Below, piece after piece: positions 24,125 to 35,639 of a stretch of DNA of 64,000 nt (the first letter of the stretch is position 1; each line of letters starts with the position of its first letter). The stretch covers positions 310,001 through 374,000 of the forward strand of contig BCIM01000009.1 in the NCBI GenBank assembly GCA_039545315.1, read 5' to 3'. Both the position numbers and the translations under genes were made by a program. The DNA comes from Kondoa malvinella (taxonomy: Eukaryota > Basidiomycota > Agaricostilbomycetes > Agaricostilbales > Kondoaceae). Below the pieces are notes generated by a model that worked only from the letters and a program-made list of their open reading frames with translations, was not told the origin of the DNA and searched no databases.

Positions 24125-24266
24125 CAGATCTTGCTATGGAAGGGACACTCTCGCTTGTATTATATGAAGACTGTACGAATGCTAACATATCAGATAGTCC
24201 AGTACACGCTAGTATGCTGACTGCGCTCGTCTCGCATCGACCACACCAAAGATACCCTAACCCGCT

Positions 24267-26766
24267 ATGGACGCGCTGAAAGGCGTTCAATATTATACCA
24301 ACAAGTTCGTGACTTCTGTGGGCGGCATCAAAGTGCTGCTGCTAGACGCAGAGACTGTGCGTGCGAATCAACAAGGCTTGCATTGGAAACTGGTCATGAC
24401 GCTGTTGGCCGTATAGACGCCTACTGTCTCTTTGGCTTCTACGACTTCGCATTTACTGTCACATGAAGTCTACCTTACAGACAGAATAGAGAATGTCAAC
24501 CGAGAACGCATGCCGCACTTGAAATGCATTGCTTTCCTTCGGCCGTCGCCAGAGAGCTTGCTGGCTCTGGAAAGGGAGCTTGAACGACCCAAATATGGAG
24601 GCTATTGGTTATGTGCGCCTGGACAAGCTGTTCTTGAGGCAAAGAAGCTGATGCGAGCGTGGCAGACTTTACCAATGTTCTGAAGAAGTCAGCGATAGAG
24701 CGGCTAGCGGAAGCAGACGAGCATGAAGTCGTCAGAGAAGTGCAGGTGTGTATGGGTATATCGTCCGACAGCGTCAGCTCATTGGTCTGTAGGAATTCTT
24801 TGCCGATTATTTGCCCATCACCTCTTCGCATTTCTCCCTCAACCTCTTACCTTCTCCCCTATCTCCTTACGAGCCTGCGAGGTATGGAATCTACACGACA
24901 TCGCTTAAAGTAGCTTACAAGGGTTCCAGACGGCATCGTCTATACTCTGATCTGCCTTCGCAATGGGATCTCTCGCCAGATACAGGCAGCTTCGACAGGC
25001 ACGTCGAGAGTCTCACAGCGCTTCTCTTATCACTCAAGAAGAAGCCTATAATACGTTACGAGAAGATGAGCAATATGGCCAAAAAGCTCGGGCAGGATGT
25101 TCTGGTAAGCTCAATAACATCTTTGTCCGATATGGACTTACAGGGTCTTCTTGGGTCTACAGTATCAATACTCTGCCGAACCTCAGCTCTTCGACTTTCG
25201 ACCTTCGGCGTCTCCACCTGTATTGCTCATCCTAGACAGGCGGAACGACCCTGTCACACCTCTTCTTTCACAATGGACATATCAAGCTATGGTCCACGAA
25301 CTCCTAGGCATCACAAACGGGAGAGTAGACCTTTCTAGCGCACCAGATATCACAGAAGATCTCAAAGTCAGCTTTCTACTTTTGGCCAAGCCAACATGCT
25401 GATTTGTTTGCAGGAAATCGTCCTGTCACCTGAACAAGATCCTTTCTTCTCCAAAACTCTGTACGACAACTTTGGTGACCTCGGAGCACACGTCAAGACC
25501 TACGTCTCAGATTACCAAAACCGTTCCGCGGCTCCATCAATGAAGAAAATCGACACTATAGCAGACATGAAGCGTTTCGTTGAGCAATACCCAGAGTTTA
25601 GGAAATTGGGCGGAAACGTGAGCAAACATGTTGCGTTGGTGGGTGAATTGAGTAGGTTGGTGGATAAGAACAAGTTGTTGGAAGTCAGCGAGCTGGAACA
25701 AAGTCTGGCGACTAGCGAGAACCACAGTGCGGATCTGCGGGTAGGTATCGACACGCAAGTGGTTCCATGCGCTCACTCTTGCTGATTCGTACAGGTCTTG
25801 CAAGAACTGATAGCATCGCCTGAAGTACCAGCAGAAAGCAAGCTTCGACTAGTCATGCTGTACGCTCTGCGGTATCAGAAATTCAATGGCAATGCGATAC
25901 CGAGCGTCATTGGCTCGCTACCTCAAAATGGCGTGCAAGAGGGAGATGCTGCTGTGAGTTCAGTTCGCGGGTCAACTCTTTTTGGCTGATCGCCTTTCAG
26001 CTGGTCCATGTCCTGCTGAATTTTGCTGGCGCAGATCAGCGGCAAGATGATCTCTTTGCGAACGAAAACTTCTTTTCGAGAGGTAGATCAGCACTGAAGG
26101 GCTTGAAGGTAAATTGTCCCCTCTGGTCTCGAACGCTTGTCTGACATCCGTCGCAGGGAGTGGACAACGTGTATACCCAACATACACCTCATCTAGCTCA
26201 AACACTGGATCTCCTTATGCGCGGCCGACTGAAAGAGACTAGCTATCCTTTCCTTGAAGGGCAAAGCTCGATCAACCCAAACTCAGCAACTGCTAGACCA
26301 CAAGATATTATCGTTTTCATGATTGGCGGTACTACATATGAAGAAGCTCGTACGGTCGCCTTGCTCAATTCGCAAGCACACCAGAGCAACGGCCAAGGAC
26401 AAAGTGTTTCCTCCGCGCGAATACTATTAGGCGGCACTGGTGTGCTCAATTCGAAGAGGTATGATCAGCTACTGTACCGTGGTGCTGAGCTGAGTCTGCT
26501 TCCCCAGCTTCCTTGGTGTCCTTCGAGATGCGGCGAGTCGGTTCCCTGGCACGATGACTTCTTCTGCGCTCGCTCTTCGGCCGACGAGCAATAATGTCCC
26601 GCCTGCGAATATGAACATGAACGGCGGTGGGGTGAATTTACAGATCGGCAATCTCAATATCAACTCGAAGCAAGCGAACGCGCAATTGGAAGCAGGGTTG
26701 AACGACGGGATACAGGCTGCTCGAGGGTTGTTCAATAAGGTCAAAAGTGGGGGACTTGGGTTCTAG
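24267..26766 (+). CDS. VPS45: VPS45, Sec1/Munc18-family protein
   Basis: Cytosolic SM protein that binds syntaxin-type SNAREs and controls fusion at the trans-Golgi and endosomes on the route to the vacuole. The start [20 protein letters not shown], followed by [15 protein letters not shown] and HEVYLTDRI, is typical of VPS45. Later blocks are [40 protein letters not shown] and [20 protein letters not shown]. The frame then continues through [18 protein letters not shown] to a Gly/Asn-rich tail not common in the family ([15 protein letters not shown]) and ends at TAG 26764-26766. About nine introns are inferred. The neighbouring upstream gene is a Rab-GAP, so two traffic regulators are adjacent. 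Confidence 0.9.
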
Positions 26767-26928
26767 ATGTATTACGATGATTGTAAATTACTAGTTTGTC
26801 TTACATTTCATGGGCTCAACTCTGCTCTGTCGCTGCGGATGGATCTAGATCTCCCAACAAACGTTATCAAGTAGAATCATGAATACAAAGGGCATTGAAT
26901 GCACTGTTCCAAGGGCTCTATCTGGAAC

Positions 26929-27432
26929 CTACGGCCTGCTCGATCCTACGAGATCCGCATAATTCTTAGGCTGAGGTACAGGTTTCGACGCTTCCTGTCT
27001 TCGTCGTTCGGCCTCTTGTTGTTGTTGTCTGGCCTTCCCTTCTGGACTGTTGTGAGGATCATAGTCCACACCATGATGTTCCCGATAGGCCTGGTACCAA
27101 GCGGCTGTAGCATTATCCTATGATTGCCAGATATGAGCTCCACGCTCTCACAGCGGCGATAAAAGGGCATACCTTTGCCAATTGAGCAATTTGAAGCTGA
27201 GCACCTTTGTAATGGAGTTCATGACCTCTGGCCGGTAGTTGGGCAGGATGGTAATCATGATCTTTCCCAAAGGGATGCGCTTGTAGAGAAATCTTCGAAG
27301 CAGATTGGTGATGGCAAGGAGATTGATTGAAGGATAGAAAACAAGAGTTATGGCCTGGAGTAGACAAGGGTAATACTGAAAGTCGTCAATGATATTGCCG
27401 GCAAGTCGGAAGATTGCTTCTTGCCCAATCAT
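26929..27432 (-). CDS. Unresolved minus-strand gene, 3' exons only
   Basis: A last exon at 27117-26929 is well supported. It follows a clean acceptor (CATAG) and encodes NATAAWYQAYREHHGVDYD, then a basic, Gln/Glu-rich tail ending LVGSSRP at TAG 26931-26929. The exon before it can be read in two frames that both splice in phase: one hydrophobic (LLQAITLVFYPSINLLAITNLL), suggesting a membrane protein, the other polar (GHELHYKGAQLQIAQLAK) with a more usual 62-nt intron. I cannot decide between them or find the start. Further minus-strand open frames reach 28000 and may belong to the same gene. Function unknown. Confidence 0.35.
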
Positions 27433-28165
27433 TCGCGAACCGGGAAGCGTACTGTGGATAGGAAATACCAGCTTGTTGAGCGCAACCTTTAGCGGTTCAG
27501 CTGTGCGTGTGGCCGAAAAGAAGAAAAGAAAAGCTGAGGGCTTTTTGGGGGCGACAGAAGGCTACATCCGTTCATAGAAAGCAAGAGGGCATCTTCAAGA
27601 TCGTAGTGACAAGCTGAATTGGCAAAAAAGTGACGAAAGGATGGATACAAGGCAAGGAATCAAACGCCGAAAGAGCGAAAGAACCTGGTAGTCCTTGTAC
27701 CTGTGCGCGATGAGTCACGGCGTCTGTGAGATCTGCTAATGAAAGCGCGCGCATTTGTCTGCTTGGTAATAAGCATGGGACATCGTGGACAAGAGCTACA
27801 ATCTTCAGCAGAAAGATGTTGGCATTCTGAGTCGGAGGAGTTTGAGCTGGCGTGTGCCAACAAGATAGCAGACAGATTGCAATCAGGCCAGTTTGAAAGC
27901 AACCAAGCAAGAGGATCACGACAGCAGGATACGAGACATTTCACAACGGCGCGACGAAAGCCTCGCATAGAGATCGAAGAGCACAGCATTCCTTCTCCTG
28001 TGAATTAGACCCGTGTGCTAGATTGTGCCTTGCAGAGAGTCGAGAGCTTTGACATGCCGATCATCATCACATTTGCTTGACACGCAACCTCCATCGCAAG
28101 CAGTTGCCGAAAGAAGTACTTCTTGAAGGGCTCAGCATTCAACTGCCAGTCCCAGCCTAACAGCC
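27433..28165. other. Region upstream of CFA synthase, partly open on the minus strand
   Basis: The 733-bp stretch holds the promoter of the CFA synthase gene at its right end. Minus-strand frames at 27919-27572 and 27989-27660 are open for about 110 codons each but resemble nothing I know. They could be 5' exons of the gene ending at 26929. Confidence 0.3.
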
Positions 28166-29903
28166 ATGTCTTCAGAGAACTACTTCAAGACGAAAAACTA
28201 TGCGCAATCTTCAGGCATCGTGTCTTTGGCGGATCGAGCCTTTCATTCAGGCAAAGAGCTCGTCGTTGGTCGCTCTTGGGGTCCTCTAGTCTTGATGGCT
28301 CGCACGACCATCGTCTCGTTGATGGAAAAGATTCAACATGGTCAACTGAGAGTATTGACGACAGAGGGGATTTACACTTTTGGTAACCCAAAGGTTGAGG
28401 GCTACTGTCCTGGCTTGAGTGCGGATGGGGAGCTCAAGGCTGAAATCAAAGTGGTCAACGATGCTTTCTGGGTCAGGATGCTGGTGTTGTGCGATTTGGG
28501 TGAGCTGCTCGATAAACGTCCGAAGATGCATTCTCAAATCTTCTTGCGACAGGCTTTAGTGAAGCTTACATGTCTCAGGACATTGAGGTCGACAACCTAG
28601 AGAATGTCTTCAAGGTATGCGTTCCCTTTCCTCACTCGTATCCAGCTGACATTGTCGGAAAGATGTTTATCCTCAACAGAGAAAGTCTGTCAGAACTAGG
28701 CACTTCCGCATCGCGCATCTTCACCGGTCTGCAATACCTAATGAACTCGCGCTTCGTCAACTCTATCTCAAACTCTATTTCCAACATTTCAGCCCACTAT
28801 GACATTTCCAACGACATGTTTGAAGCCTTCTTATCTCGCGACATGACTTATTCCTGTGGCATCTACCCTTCTTCACAATCCCAAGAAGAGAAACGCTCAC
28901 AAGACGAATTGGAGAATGCGCAGTATGCGAAATTACAACACATTATCCAAAGAGCCAACATAAGAAAAGGTGATCGAGTGCTCGAAATTGGATCTGGGTG
29001 GGCTTCTTTCGCTATTGAAGCTGTTCAAACTTGTGGCTGCACCGTCGATACCCTTACACTATCCGTAGAGCAAAAGAAATTGGCAGAAGAAAGGATTGAA
29101 GCTGCTGGTCTCTCGCAATCCATCACTGTCCATCTGATGGATTATCGAAATATGCCAAAAGAGTGGGAGAAAGCTTTTGATCGGGTAGTGAGCATTGAAA
29201 TGATTGAAGCGGTCGGATTGGAATTCTTGGATACTTATTTCAAGATGGTCGATTTTGCTCTGAAGGCCGATATTGGGGTTGGCGTCTTTCAGGTCATTAC
29301 TATTCCAGAGAGGAGGTTTGAAAGGTATCAGTAGTGCGTATTTTCATCGTTGTGTATGAACTTGGCTGATCTAGGTGCAGCGAGATTGACTTTATTCGCA
29401 AATACGTGAGCTGAGCTTCATGTCTTTTTGCTGCCTGGTTGTTGACTATCATCTAGATCTTCCCTGGCGGTGTCCTACCATCAGTCACAGCCCTAACGAA
29501 TGCCATCAGCAAAGGCTCGAAAAACACCCTCGTCCTTGAAGCACTAGACAACATCGGTCCCCGTGCGTCGTATATCTCATATCAATAGATCCACACTGAT
29601 TAATATATAGACTACGCACCGACACTACGAGAATGGAAAGCCCGTTTCGTGCAGAATTATGATTCTCGAATCGTGCCTGCTTTGAAAGCTGCCTACCCGG
29701 AATTAAAGACGAAACAAGACGCAGAAGTATTCAGGAGGAAATGGATCTGTGCGTTTCCCTTCCTTCCAATACGCAACGAAAGCTGATTATGAGGGATAGA
29801 CTACTTTGATTACTGCGCTGCTGGATTTGCCATGCGCGTCATTAACGATCACATCTTTACTGTGAGCAGAGAGGGGAATTTGACGCTCGAGGTCGAGCAG
29901 TAG
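28166..29903 (+). CDS. Cyclopropane-fatty-acyl-phospholipid synthase family methyltransferase
   Basis: SAM-dependent enzyme that adds a methylene group across the double bond of phospholipid acyl chains. The protein starts MSSENYFKTKNYAQSSG. The CFA-synthase entry block SNISAHYDISNDMFEAFL with TYSCGIY, the SAM-binding motif VLEIGSGWASFAIEA, the post-I region TLTLSVEQKKLAEERI and the block FDRVVSIEMIEAVG are all present. The C-terminal half has IFPGGVLPS and the block YFDYCAAGFAMRVIN close to the end, as in bacterial CFA synthase. About five introns are inferred; the first (about 28500-28549) joins CDLG to FSEAYM. The stop is TAG 29901-29903. Relatives are common in bacteria and fungi. In fungi, sphingolipid C9-methyltransferases are related, but the motif set here is closer to CFA synthase. 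Confidence 0.85.
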
Positions 29904-29969
29904 GGTTTGGTCGTTGTTACAAAATCTAGACATCGTTATAGATGGTTTGTAATACAATTGTTTGATACA

Positions 29970-30877
29970 TTAAGCGTCTACTAGTAGTACATCTGTGTGC
30001 GAGCGTCAAAACAGGCTGTGCTAGGTCGACTGGGAAAGAAAGCTTACATTCCCTTGTTGAAAAGGCGAACTTGATGACTGATACACTAATGAGCCTGAGA
30101 CTACACGAGAGAGGGTTGAGGCCCACCATCTCCATTTTTGAGCTCGTAATACCGCGACTCGGGCAACTTTTCGTCGTTGACAACAGTTCCATTCGCTGAC
30201 TCAAGGTCGATGATGAATGGTCTAATAAGATGTTAGCGAAAGTATGGCGAAGGCAAATAACCTACTTGGTCAAGCTCTTTGTATCCCCGAATTCATTCTT
30301 CTCTCTGATCTGCCTGAACTGAATCACGGCATGCTGTTTCGACGCTGAAGGATGTTCTATAGGGATATCCGCAACCACTCGATCTCTTCCTATCAGGTAG
30401 CAAGACTGTTTATTGATATGTACCAGATCTGTATCAATATGAGCTTCGTTGTCTGTCGCGAGATGCTGCTGTTCAACTGACCAACTTGCTCTTTCCCCTT
30501 GAAGACATACAAACGCCAGCCTTTCGTAGGTTTCCTAGCTTCAGGCGGTTCATTATACTTCAACACGACCCCTTTGAACGTATTTGTTTCAGCTGCGAGT
30601 TTCCCAGAATTGGCAAAGTTGGGTCCAGCTGGTGGTTCAGCGCTTTCTCGTTCTGAAGGCTTCAAGCCAGGCGCTAAAGAATTTTGAGAAGGTAGAGGGG
30701 AACGAGAACGCCTCTCCTCTCGTCTGCGAGGTGATTCAGACTGTTTTGAATTTCAATCAGTTTGTGCGAGCTGCTGCTGATGGGAGAATGAATGACTCTG
30801 TCTCGTCTTCGACTGCTGCGCTCTCGTTCTGGCGAGCGTGACCTGCGTCTGGATGTAGATGCGCGCGGTGAAGGCAT
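29970..30877 (-). CDS. PML1: FHA-domain splicing factor, Pml1/SNIP1 family
   Basis: Subunit of the RES (retention and splicing) complex that binds the spliceosome and keeps unspliced RNA in the nucleus. The N-terminus is an Arg/Ser stretch (SRRRSRSPERERSSRRRDR). After an intron comes the conserved lead GLKPSERESAEPPAGPNF, then the FHA domain with YLIGRDRVVADIPIEHPSASKQHAVIQF and SANGTVVNDEKLPESRYYEL. Two small last exons complete VIKFAFSTREYVLLVDA, which is the family's C-terminus and confirms the splicing. The key FHA residues (Gly-Arg, Ser..His and Asn-Gly) are present. The start at 30877 is the first ATG in frame. The stop is TAA at 29972-29970. Converges with CFA synthase, 66 bp away. Confidence 0.85.
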
Positions 30878-31217
30878 GGCGTGAATGTGATCGAGAGCAA
30901 GTTGCAATGTCGTCTCTTATCCCGAAACGAGCGGATACCCTGAGCTGCGATAGTCTAGCTTATGTGATTTTTGTCATCTTTATTGGGCTGCTGCACTGCT
31001 GTAGTATCCAATTGTATACTCGTGTTCTACCTACATGCTCCCAATTCGACACTTCATGCAAGAACATCCTCAGCCTTCGTGCATCGTTCTGAGAGGCGGC
31101 GACAATAAGCTAGGGCTCTGATTTCCATTGGATAGACGTACAGCTATAAGCGGACCAGCCGTCATTATCCAGATAACGTTGCGGTCTAATCCATCTTGGT
31201 GCACCCGTGTTCTGTGA
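30878..31217. other. Intergenic region between two minus-strand genes
   Basis: A 340-bp gap holding the PML1 promoter and the 3' end of the secreted-protein gene. No coding frame or repeat was recognised. Confidence 0.35.
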
Positions 31218-31886
31218 TTATATTTGGAGCAGTGCAGACAGTGCATAGATTGTTAGAGCCTTGAAAATGCGGTCAGCTTCTGATATACAGTTGATATGGA
31301 GACAAATACCTCGTGTGAAGGCTGTAGTGCATTTCTTCAGGCAGACGCCATTGACTGTCCAGCATTATCAGAGACTGCACTCTATGACGTCACAGTAGAG
31401 CACTCACTTCGCTCTTCGTCTGAAGCACATTTAAGTACACACATTGGCTGTATCGACGTCCCTTGTTTTACTACCATCACTTCATAATCTCCTTGACACT
31501 TGGTACAGTCGTTATGTGAATCTAGTCAACCATCAGGTCGATATCGAATACAGTAGAGAGATAGAAACCTCTGCTGAAACCATTCTTGCACTTCAATAGG
31601 CAGCGTATACCAACTGTTGAACAGACAGATGAGCGAAAGTAAGAAGGGAAGTGATATACAACATACCTATCTCATAGTTGACCAGATCAGGACAGTATTG
31701 TGGTGAAGGTTGAGGAGAGCTGGTATCGCGTTTGCGAGAGGGAGCGCGAGCTGAGAATTGCCTTGCAGCTACTCGTTCGCGAAGGATCATCGGATCTTCG
31801 TGGATGACTGTATCGCGTGGTAGAGGTTGAGCAGCGGTGAGACTGAAGAGCAGCGAGAAAGCCAGTAGAAGAGATGGGAAGAGCAT
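31218..31886 (-). CDS. Small secreted cysteine-rich protein
   Basis: The protein begins with a clear signal peptide (MLFPSLLLAFSLLFSLTAAQ) followed by a polar, Arg-rich stretch with possible dibasic processing (RKRD). After splicing, about eight cysteines follow in the mature part (PQYCPD, IRCLLKCKNG, DCTKCQGD, MCV, VCLKKC). Introns are inferred near 31670-31614, 31569-31524, 31410-31358 and 31315-31286; the second and third joins keep the Cys pattern in one frame, which supports them. The end at TAA 31220-31218 is less certain. No known family was recognised. Size, signal peptide and Cys content resemble fungal effector-like or cell-surface proteins, but no function follows from that. Confidence 0.5.
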
Positions 31887-33314
31887 TGTTGCGAGCGATC
31901 ACAAGAGAAGAAGATTGTCGAGAAAGCGGTTGAAGCGAATGAAAGAGCAACATATTACAGGTGTATCGCGGACCTCGCGCGAGACAATAGCGCCCGTAAT
32001 GGCATTAATTGGAGATAGAGACATGGATGAGACAGTCAAGGCGACCAAAGCGGGTACCTGTTTCTGCTTTGACATTGAAACGCCAACACTACCCAACGGT
32101 TGTGAAAAGGCAAGCGACGACAAAAGAGTGTAAGCACAGGCAGCTGCTGACGCTGAGATTCTGATAGAGTCAACCCCTTGACAAAAGCCGCATGAAGAGA
32201 TTCTGCTCGCACGACGATACGACGCTAGTTCCGAGACAAGTCAAGTCTTTTGGCTGTAAAGAGCAGAAGATTACTTTGCTAGCTGCTCCTTTGCTGTGAC
32301 GAGACTGGTCGCTTGTGGCACAACTGCGCAAATTGCGGTCATCTCGAAGTCGAGCAGGGTCGAGCGCTTTTACTCGTCAGGCAAGCATCTGGAACTGGTT
32401 GGGTGTCTCTACTACCCAGCAGCTGCTTCGTCGTAGAAGGCAACAGGCAAAGCCATTCGTCACAAAGTATTCTGCGCATTGAACAGCATGAAGAAATGTC
32501 ATATCGAAGTCGTCGAAGCGAATATGAATGCATTCTCATTGATTGTCAAGAGCCAGTCGTCCATCTCTCGCTTCCTTTGTGCTTCTAGTCATTCGGCAAG
32601 CGAGAACCACACAAGCTTCCTGATGCGTTCACAGAGCTACACTACCAGCTCGGGCTGCCCTTCCTTGTTCAAAAGTTGGGCCTGAAACACTTTCTTCGCT
32701 TCTTGCTGCGCTTGACTTCATTCGCGCGATCCCTGATGTACCCACGTCGACGTCTTCAAATCTCGCCTGCCATGGGGGCATACGACCCCAAACGTGGACG
32801 CAGAAGATGGCTGCTTGATTACTAGCAAGTATCAGCGTAAAAAGCTATCTCGGACAGACAGGGCTATAGTGAGGAACTTTCCTTGCAGGCAAACAAGGTG
32901 TTGGACAGATCGAATCAGAGGAAGTTCAATCGTGCGAGTTGATGTCAAGATGGTGGGCAAGCTGTGATTGACAGATGATCAAGGAGTATGCAGGTGATCT
33001 ATGATGTCAGGGAAGAGAAGGGCATTTGGAGTCCTGGACGCAACAAGGGTAGAGACTCGAGCCTCGAGCAAGTCACCGACCAGACAATGCATCATCGCCT
33101 AGATAGAAGCAACATGTACCTCTCTGCTATTTTAGCGATCACAAAAGTGCCCGCTTTAGCATGTGCAGCTGTTTATGGTTGACAGCTTCTTATCCGTGAC
33201 AGCGTCTTCCTGAATCAGCGATTCTTCCCCTTCCCTTCTTATACACCAAGGTCAGAAGGAGCTGGTAGTGCTATAGTCAAATTGACACCAAATCGCTAAG
33301 ATTGACATCACATC
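31887..33314. other. 1.4-kb region with broken reading frames, no gene assigned
   Basis: Between the secreted-protein gene (minus) and the lipase gene (plus). Plus-strand frames of 60-90 codons occur at 31930-32133, 32313-32588 and 32590-32825, the last reading as a basic protein with GAYDPKRGRRRWLLDY before a TAG. They cannot be joined with confidence, and a competing frame over the same bases is also open. The region may hold a divergent spliced gene, a decayed gene or a noncoding RNA. Confidence 0.3.
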
Positions 33315-34811
33315 ATGGTCTCCAGAAAGGCACCTTGGGCTCCAACAACCGCTGAAGAGGCAGCCTACTACACGGGAAATGGACCTGAAGCCTCGCAATC
33401 TGCTCTCTTCACTGGTCTTATAGAACCGATGCTTGTATGGTTCGGCCTGTACCAAACACCAGATCCCTCGTACGGTCGACTGGATTTACCGCGTGGTCCC
33501 AGTGAAGCAGCTTTGAGAAGAGACTATCGCTGTGAAGATACTCAGCTGTTTTTGAGCAAAGATGGGCAAGTCGAGAGTTCGAGTACAATCATTCGAGCTG
33601 TTCCGGGCAAAGAATGGTTATGCTATACCGTCTTTGAAAACGAGAAGAAAGATGTAGGAGTAGATATGCTGATCTGTCATGGTCTGTCTATCTGTATTCC
33701 GATGGGTCACGACTGACAACGAGTAGGATATTGCGACTACGGCATGGCATTCGCACCTCACGCTCGATTCTTTCTCGACCAAGGCATTCGTCTCATCATT
33801 CCGTATGTCTTCGTTGCTGTATCATCATCATCCATTCATCCTGGCAAAGGGATCTACCATCGCACGGCCGTTCTTCAGGATTACACACCCATCTGAAATC
33901 TGCTTCTCAACTGCCTGATGCCATCCATCTCGTTCTACGCGATATGCAGCAGAAAGATGCCCGCCAAGGTGCTAAAAGGCGACTCTTCATCTTTGGTCAA
34001 AGCATGGGAGGATATACAGTTGTCAATTATGCTGCGAGACAACAAGAAGAGGTCAAGCTGGCTGGTGTTATCGCGCTGTGTCCTATGCTTCAGATTGCGC
34101 CTGAGACTAGACCGCCTATGATTGTGGAGATGGTTGGAAGATTGGTCAAGTCGTTCGGTGCGAGATTGCCTTTGGTGCATGCGATCAGAGGAAAAGTCAG
34201 CGACGAGTATGTTTAATATCTACTTCTGTGAATCTTGATTGATCATTTCTCGTTTGTACAGTCCATGGGTAGAAGAGCGGTTCAACAAGGAGTCCGTTTC
34301 GCTGATCATTGATGTCGATCTTGCTGATCTAGAATGGTGCAACAGTCCTCAGACCGTAAGGTTTCAGTTCGGCCGAGGGGCACAGTAGACTGATCAACTT
34401 GTCTTCAGTACCACGGCAAGCTTCGCATCGGAACGGGCTTCGCTTTTCTTTCAGGCATTACTTCCATCGAATCCGTCTTTCCCCGGGTCAAACTACCATT
34501 ACTGCTAGTACACGGGGTGCGTCCTTCTCTTTTCGACCTCGTGCATAGCTCACCCAAGAGCAGACGAAAGACCGAGTCACAGACCCCAAGAAGACGCAAG
34601 AGCTTTACGCGACCGCCGCGAGTCAGGATAAAAGTCTCCGCTTGGTCTGTTCTTGCTCGCGCGCGGCTTCTAGTATTAATTCTGATCTCTGGCATAGATG
34701 GAAGGCTATGAGCATGTTATGCTTCGTGTCGGGACCGATGACAAAGATGACGAGCCTCGACAAGCTGTTCTGACAGTCGTGCGGGATTGGATATTGGAGA
34801 GGCAAGGATGA
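33315..34811 (+). CDS. Monoglyceride lipase-like alpha/beta hydrolase (Yju3/MGLL type)
   Basis: Serine hydrolase that probably releases fatty acid from monoacylglycerols at lipid droplets or membranes. Start MVSRKAPWAPTTAEEA at ATG 33315. The oxyanion region LICHG..YCDYGMAFAPHARFFLDQGI and the block IIPDLPSHGRSSGLHTHL match serine aminopeptidase S33 domains. The nucleophile elbow is GQSMGG, the likely catalytic Asp lies in VTDPKKTQELY after LLLVHG, and the catalytic His lies in the last exon (MEGYEHVMLRV). Six introns are inferred; the last two (about 34519-34559 and 34645-34697) bring the Asp and His exons into frame. The stop is TGA 34809-34811. All three catalytic residues are present, so the enzyme should be active. 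The lipid substrate is inferred from family only. Confidence 0.8.
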
Positions 34812-35639
34812 AGCGACATGCGCCGCACTCCTCGCGTGCTTTCATTCGAGTGCATTCTTCTCGTTTGGGCGGTTCTTCTAGAATCTCGTGAGTCTATTTA
34901 TTACTGCAGACACGAGTTGGAATCTGACTTGTCTGGTAGGACCCTCTCCCTACAATAGCAATGAATACAAGATCCAGCATTGTCGCGTCGCTGACCAAGG
35001 GCAGGGATTTTCGTGAATTGGATGTGCGCCTCCTCGTATTCGCTCTCATGCACCTATTTACTCAATCACAGTGTTAAGAACCTGCAGGCCGGCTTCTCCA
35101 GCCCTGCAGGATGGATGTCGCGTAACTCTGCGACCTTTGTCTTGTCTTCTACTCGAGACTTGCTCAATCCTACCGGGGAGCTCTGCCAATCTTTTCCATC
35201 TCCGCGCTCGCCGGTGCTCTTTGAGCTCCCATGACTGCTTTCGCAAACGTTCGAAGGGCAAACTTTATTTGCCCGAATCCTCCTTCTGATTAGCGTGGAC
35301 TCTACTCGAAGGAGAATTCTAGCCCTGGCGGGTGCTACTGTTATCGACTGCTAAATGCTCTGCTTCTCCTAGCTGGGACCGCCTGTCAGTGGCTTCAATT
35401 GATTCGAGGTCTCTTTTTATTCTATATGAGGTAATCAGAGCATCCCTTCGAACCATATGGCTTGCTCTACAACTCCGTTCATGGCTTGCCGGATAGCAGC
35501 CAAGGCTTCTCTTCCGGCTATCTGTCCTTGACGATCATTCGCCTCTGTAGCAAAGTTAGTTGATTTTTCTGCTCTCAGATCTGTTCGCCGCCAGTAGATC
35601 CTCCTTTCTTTAGCGCTTTTTATCCTCCGCCATCGTTCT
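34812..35639. other. Intergenic region, nothing recognised
   Basis: An 828-bp gap between the lipase and the orphan gene, both on the plus strand. Frames are short and look random on both strands. Pyrimidine-rich stretches near 35340-35430 and 35540-35625 may be the promoter of the downstream gene. Confidence 0.3.
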
